DNA of 7,787 bases. Origin: Phycisphaerales bacterium. GTDB lineage: Bacteria; Planctomycetota; Phycisphaerae; Phycisphaerales; SM1A02. The translations under genes were made by a program, and so were the position numbers. Each line of letters opens with the position of its first letter. Within the stretch, counting starts at the first letter, position 1. The stretch spans positions 1 through 7,787 of the forward strand of contig DOVP01000084.1 of the NCBI GenBank assembly GCA_003520025.1, read 5' to 3'. Below the pieces are notes generated by a model. It was not told the DNA's origin and searched no databases. It was given only the letters and a program-made list of their open reading frames with translations. Positions 6,800 through 7,787 of the stretch are shown piece after piece.

Positions 6800-6804
6800 A
6801 GGAG
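6800..6804 (+). promoter_or_regulatory. Ribosome binding site of sdhC
   Basis: AGGAG lies 6 bases before the GTG at 6811. This spacing favours that codon over the in-frame GTG at 6817, which would be 12 bases away. Confidence 0.75.
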
Positions 6805-6810
6805 TGCCAC

Positions 6811-7575
6811 GTGAGAGTGTTGAGGTTCTACAGAACGGCGATTGGCAAGAAGGCCGTGGTCGCTGTTACAGGCGTCGTACTCTTTCTCTTTCTTGTCCTG
6901 CACATGCTGGGCAATCTCAACATCTACAGCGGCGCCGAGAAGATCGACGCCTACTCGCTCTACCTGCGGCAGTTCGCCGAGGGCTTCTTCGGCTTCGGAG
7001 GTTTCCTCTGGATCGTCAGGATCGTACTGCTGGCGGCCTTTTTGTTGCACGTCTGGACGATCGTGCTGCTGGTGAAACAGAACAAGCATGGGCGGCCGAT
7101 CCACTATCGTCGCAAGCGGCGGTTCGCGGCGACGCTGGCGGGCGTGACGATGATGGTCACCGGGCCGATCATTCTTGTGTATCTGGTGTTTCACATCTTG
7201 CAGTTCACTACCGGAACATGGCAGCCCACGCCCTACAAGGTGACCAATTCCGGCATCGGATCCGCCTACTGGAATCTCTGGCACGCATTCCAAGTGTGGT
7301 GGATCGCCTGGGCCTACATCGCCGTGATGGCCATGGTCTGCATGCACTTGAAGCACGGACTCTGGAGCATGTTCCAGTCGATCGGGTTGAACAATCCGGA
7401 CCGCAACCGCAGTTGTCGAATCTTCGCATCGGTCAGCGCAATTGCCATCTTCATCGGGTTCGCATCGGTGCCGCTGCTGGTATGGGCCGGCGCGGTGCCG
7501 CCGCCTCCACAGCACACCGATGCCGTTGATGCCGCATTGCTGGATGTCTCACAGTCCTTCGGGCAGGAACACTGA
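6811..7575 (+). CDS. sdhC: Succinate dehydrogenase cytochrome b558 subunit
   Basis: A 254-residue integral membrane protein of the b558 family, the single-subunit, five-helix diheme anchor of type-B succinate:quinone oxidoreductases. It binds the SdhA/SdhB dimer to the membrane and passes electrons to quinone. Helices lie at about 15-33, 65-88, 106-131, 160-180 and 204-226. Likely heme-ligand histidines are one per helix: His31 (LHMLGN), His80 (LLHVW), His128 (FHILQF) and His179 in MHLKHG (His182 being the alternative). The IGKKxVVAVTG start and the NLNIYSG loop are typical of the family. The protein starts with GTG behind a good ribosome site. sdhA follows after 4 bases, so the order is C-A and presumably B beyond the edge. 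A Pro-rich C-terminal tail (229-254) extends past the last helix. Confidence 0.93.
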   Translation: MRVLRFYRTAIGKKAVVAVTGVVLFLFLVLHMLGNLNIYSGAEKIDAYSLYLRQFAEGFFGFGGFLWIVRIVLLAAFLLHVWTIVLLVKQNKHGRPIHYRRKRRFAATLAGVTMMVTGPIILVYLVFHILQFTTGTWQPTPYKVTNSGIGSAYWNLWHAFQVWWIAWAYIAVMAMVCMHLKHGLWSMFQSIGLNNPDRNRSCRIFASVSAIAIFIGFASVPLLVWAGAVPPPPQHTDAVDAALLDVSQSFGQEH

Positions 7576-7579
7576 AGTC

Positions 7580-7787
7580 ATGGAACTGGATGCACGCATT
7601 CCCGACGGCCCAATCGATCACAAGTGGGACCACCATCTCGAGCACATCAAGCTCGTCGGCCCGAACAACCGTCGCAAGTACGACATCATCGTGGTCGGCG
7701 CCGGCCTTGCCGGGGCGTCCGCCGCTGCTTCGATGGCGTCGCTCGGCTACAACGTGCAGTGTTTCTGCTTTCAGGACTCGCCGCGAC
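7580..7787 (+). CDS. sdhA: Succinate dehydrogenase flavoprotein subunit (N-terminal part)
   Basis: The first 69 codons of a gene that continues past the right edge. SdhA holds covalent FAD and oxidises succinate to fumarate on the cytoplasmic side. The visible part contains the FAD-binding Rossmann turn [15 protein letters not shown] (35-49, GxGxxG at 40-45). It is followed by the strand [13 protein letters not shown] (57-69), which in type-B SdhA/FrdA proteins leads into the FAD-attachment region, not reached here. The ATG is 4 bases after the sdhC stop, with AGGA (7565-7568) 11 bases upstream inside the end of sdhC. A ~33-residue N-terminal extension precedes the Rossmann fold, as is common in this subgroup. 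Confidence 0.93.
   Translation, partial: MELDARIPDGPIDHKWDHHLEHIKLVGPNNRRKYDIIVVGAGLAGASAAASMASLGYNVQCFCFQDSPR

Larger units (their letters stand above)
6668..6810. other. Intergenic spacer between phosphatase gene and sdhC
   Basis: The 143-base spacer has no ORF with a plausible start and ribosome site. It presumably holds the end of the phosphatase transcript and the sdh promoter. It contains one clear inverted repeat (6740-6769) and the sdhC ribosome site. No consensus sigma-70 promoter pair could be picked out by eye. Confidence 0.6.

Noticed and set aside
6748..7515. 255-codon open frame on the minus strand
   Set aside because: It is antisense to sdhC, rich in His/Asp/Arg with no domain, and a typical high-GC shadow.
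6525..7529. 334-codon open frame on the plus strand
   Set aside because: It spans the phosphatase end, the spacer and sdhC in a different frame. The product is Arg-rich and low complexity, and sdhC is certain.
1..7787. CRISPR array, insertion sequence or integrase
   Set aside because: No regularly spaced repeats, terminal inverted repeats or recombinase motifs were seen on either strand.

Overview
The window reads as a piece of a Planctomycetota chromosome, possibly Phycisphaerae-like. This rests on memory of family resemblance: the type-B succinate dehydrogenase start, the stand-alone FHA-GAF-PP2C protein, the ExbB-like protein and the GAP1-like operon. No search was run. Both ends cut through genes.

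Left and centre (1-4802, minus strand): four genes read right to left as one tightly packed operon. In transcription order they are a 97-residue two-CxxC zinc-ribbon protein, a 292-residue protein with an N-terminal region resembling GTPase-associated protein 1 (GAP1) and a C-terminal membrane anchor, a 953-residue orphan protein with one central transmembrane helix, and a MotA/TolQ/ExbB-type proton-channel homologue cut by the left edge. The genes overlap by 8, 4 and 4 bases, so translational coupling is likely. I know of no described system with this exact set, and it is the most interesting part of the window. No P-loop NTPase is encoded in the visible part. If this is a GTPase-centred membrane system, the GTPase should lie beyond base 1.

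Middle (4803-5014): a tRNA-Arg(CCG) gene on the minus strand lies just upstream of the operon. It is followed by a short divergent spacer with weak promoter-like hexamers.

Right (5015-7787, plus strand): an FHA-GAF-PP2C (RsbU/SpoIIE-type) signalling phosphatase comes first. A 143-base spacer with a stem-loop follows, then sdhC (five-helix cytochrome b558 of succinate dehydrogenase) and, 4 bases later, the first 69 codons of sdhA. The sdh genes are ordinary respiratory genes. The phosphatase is a regulator whose partner proteins are not in the window. No CRISPR array, insertion sequence, integrase or origin was seen.
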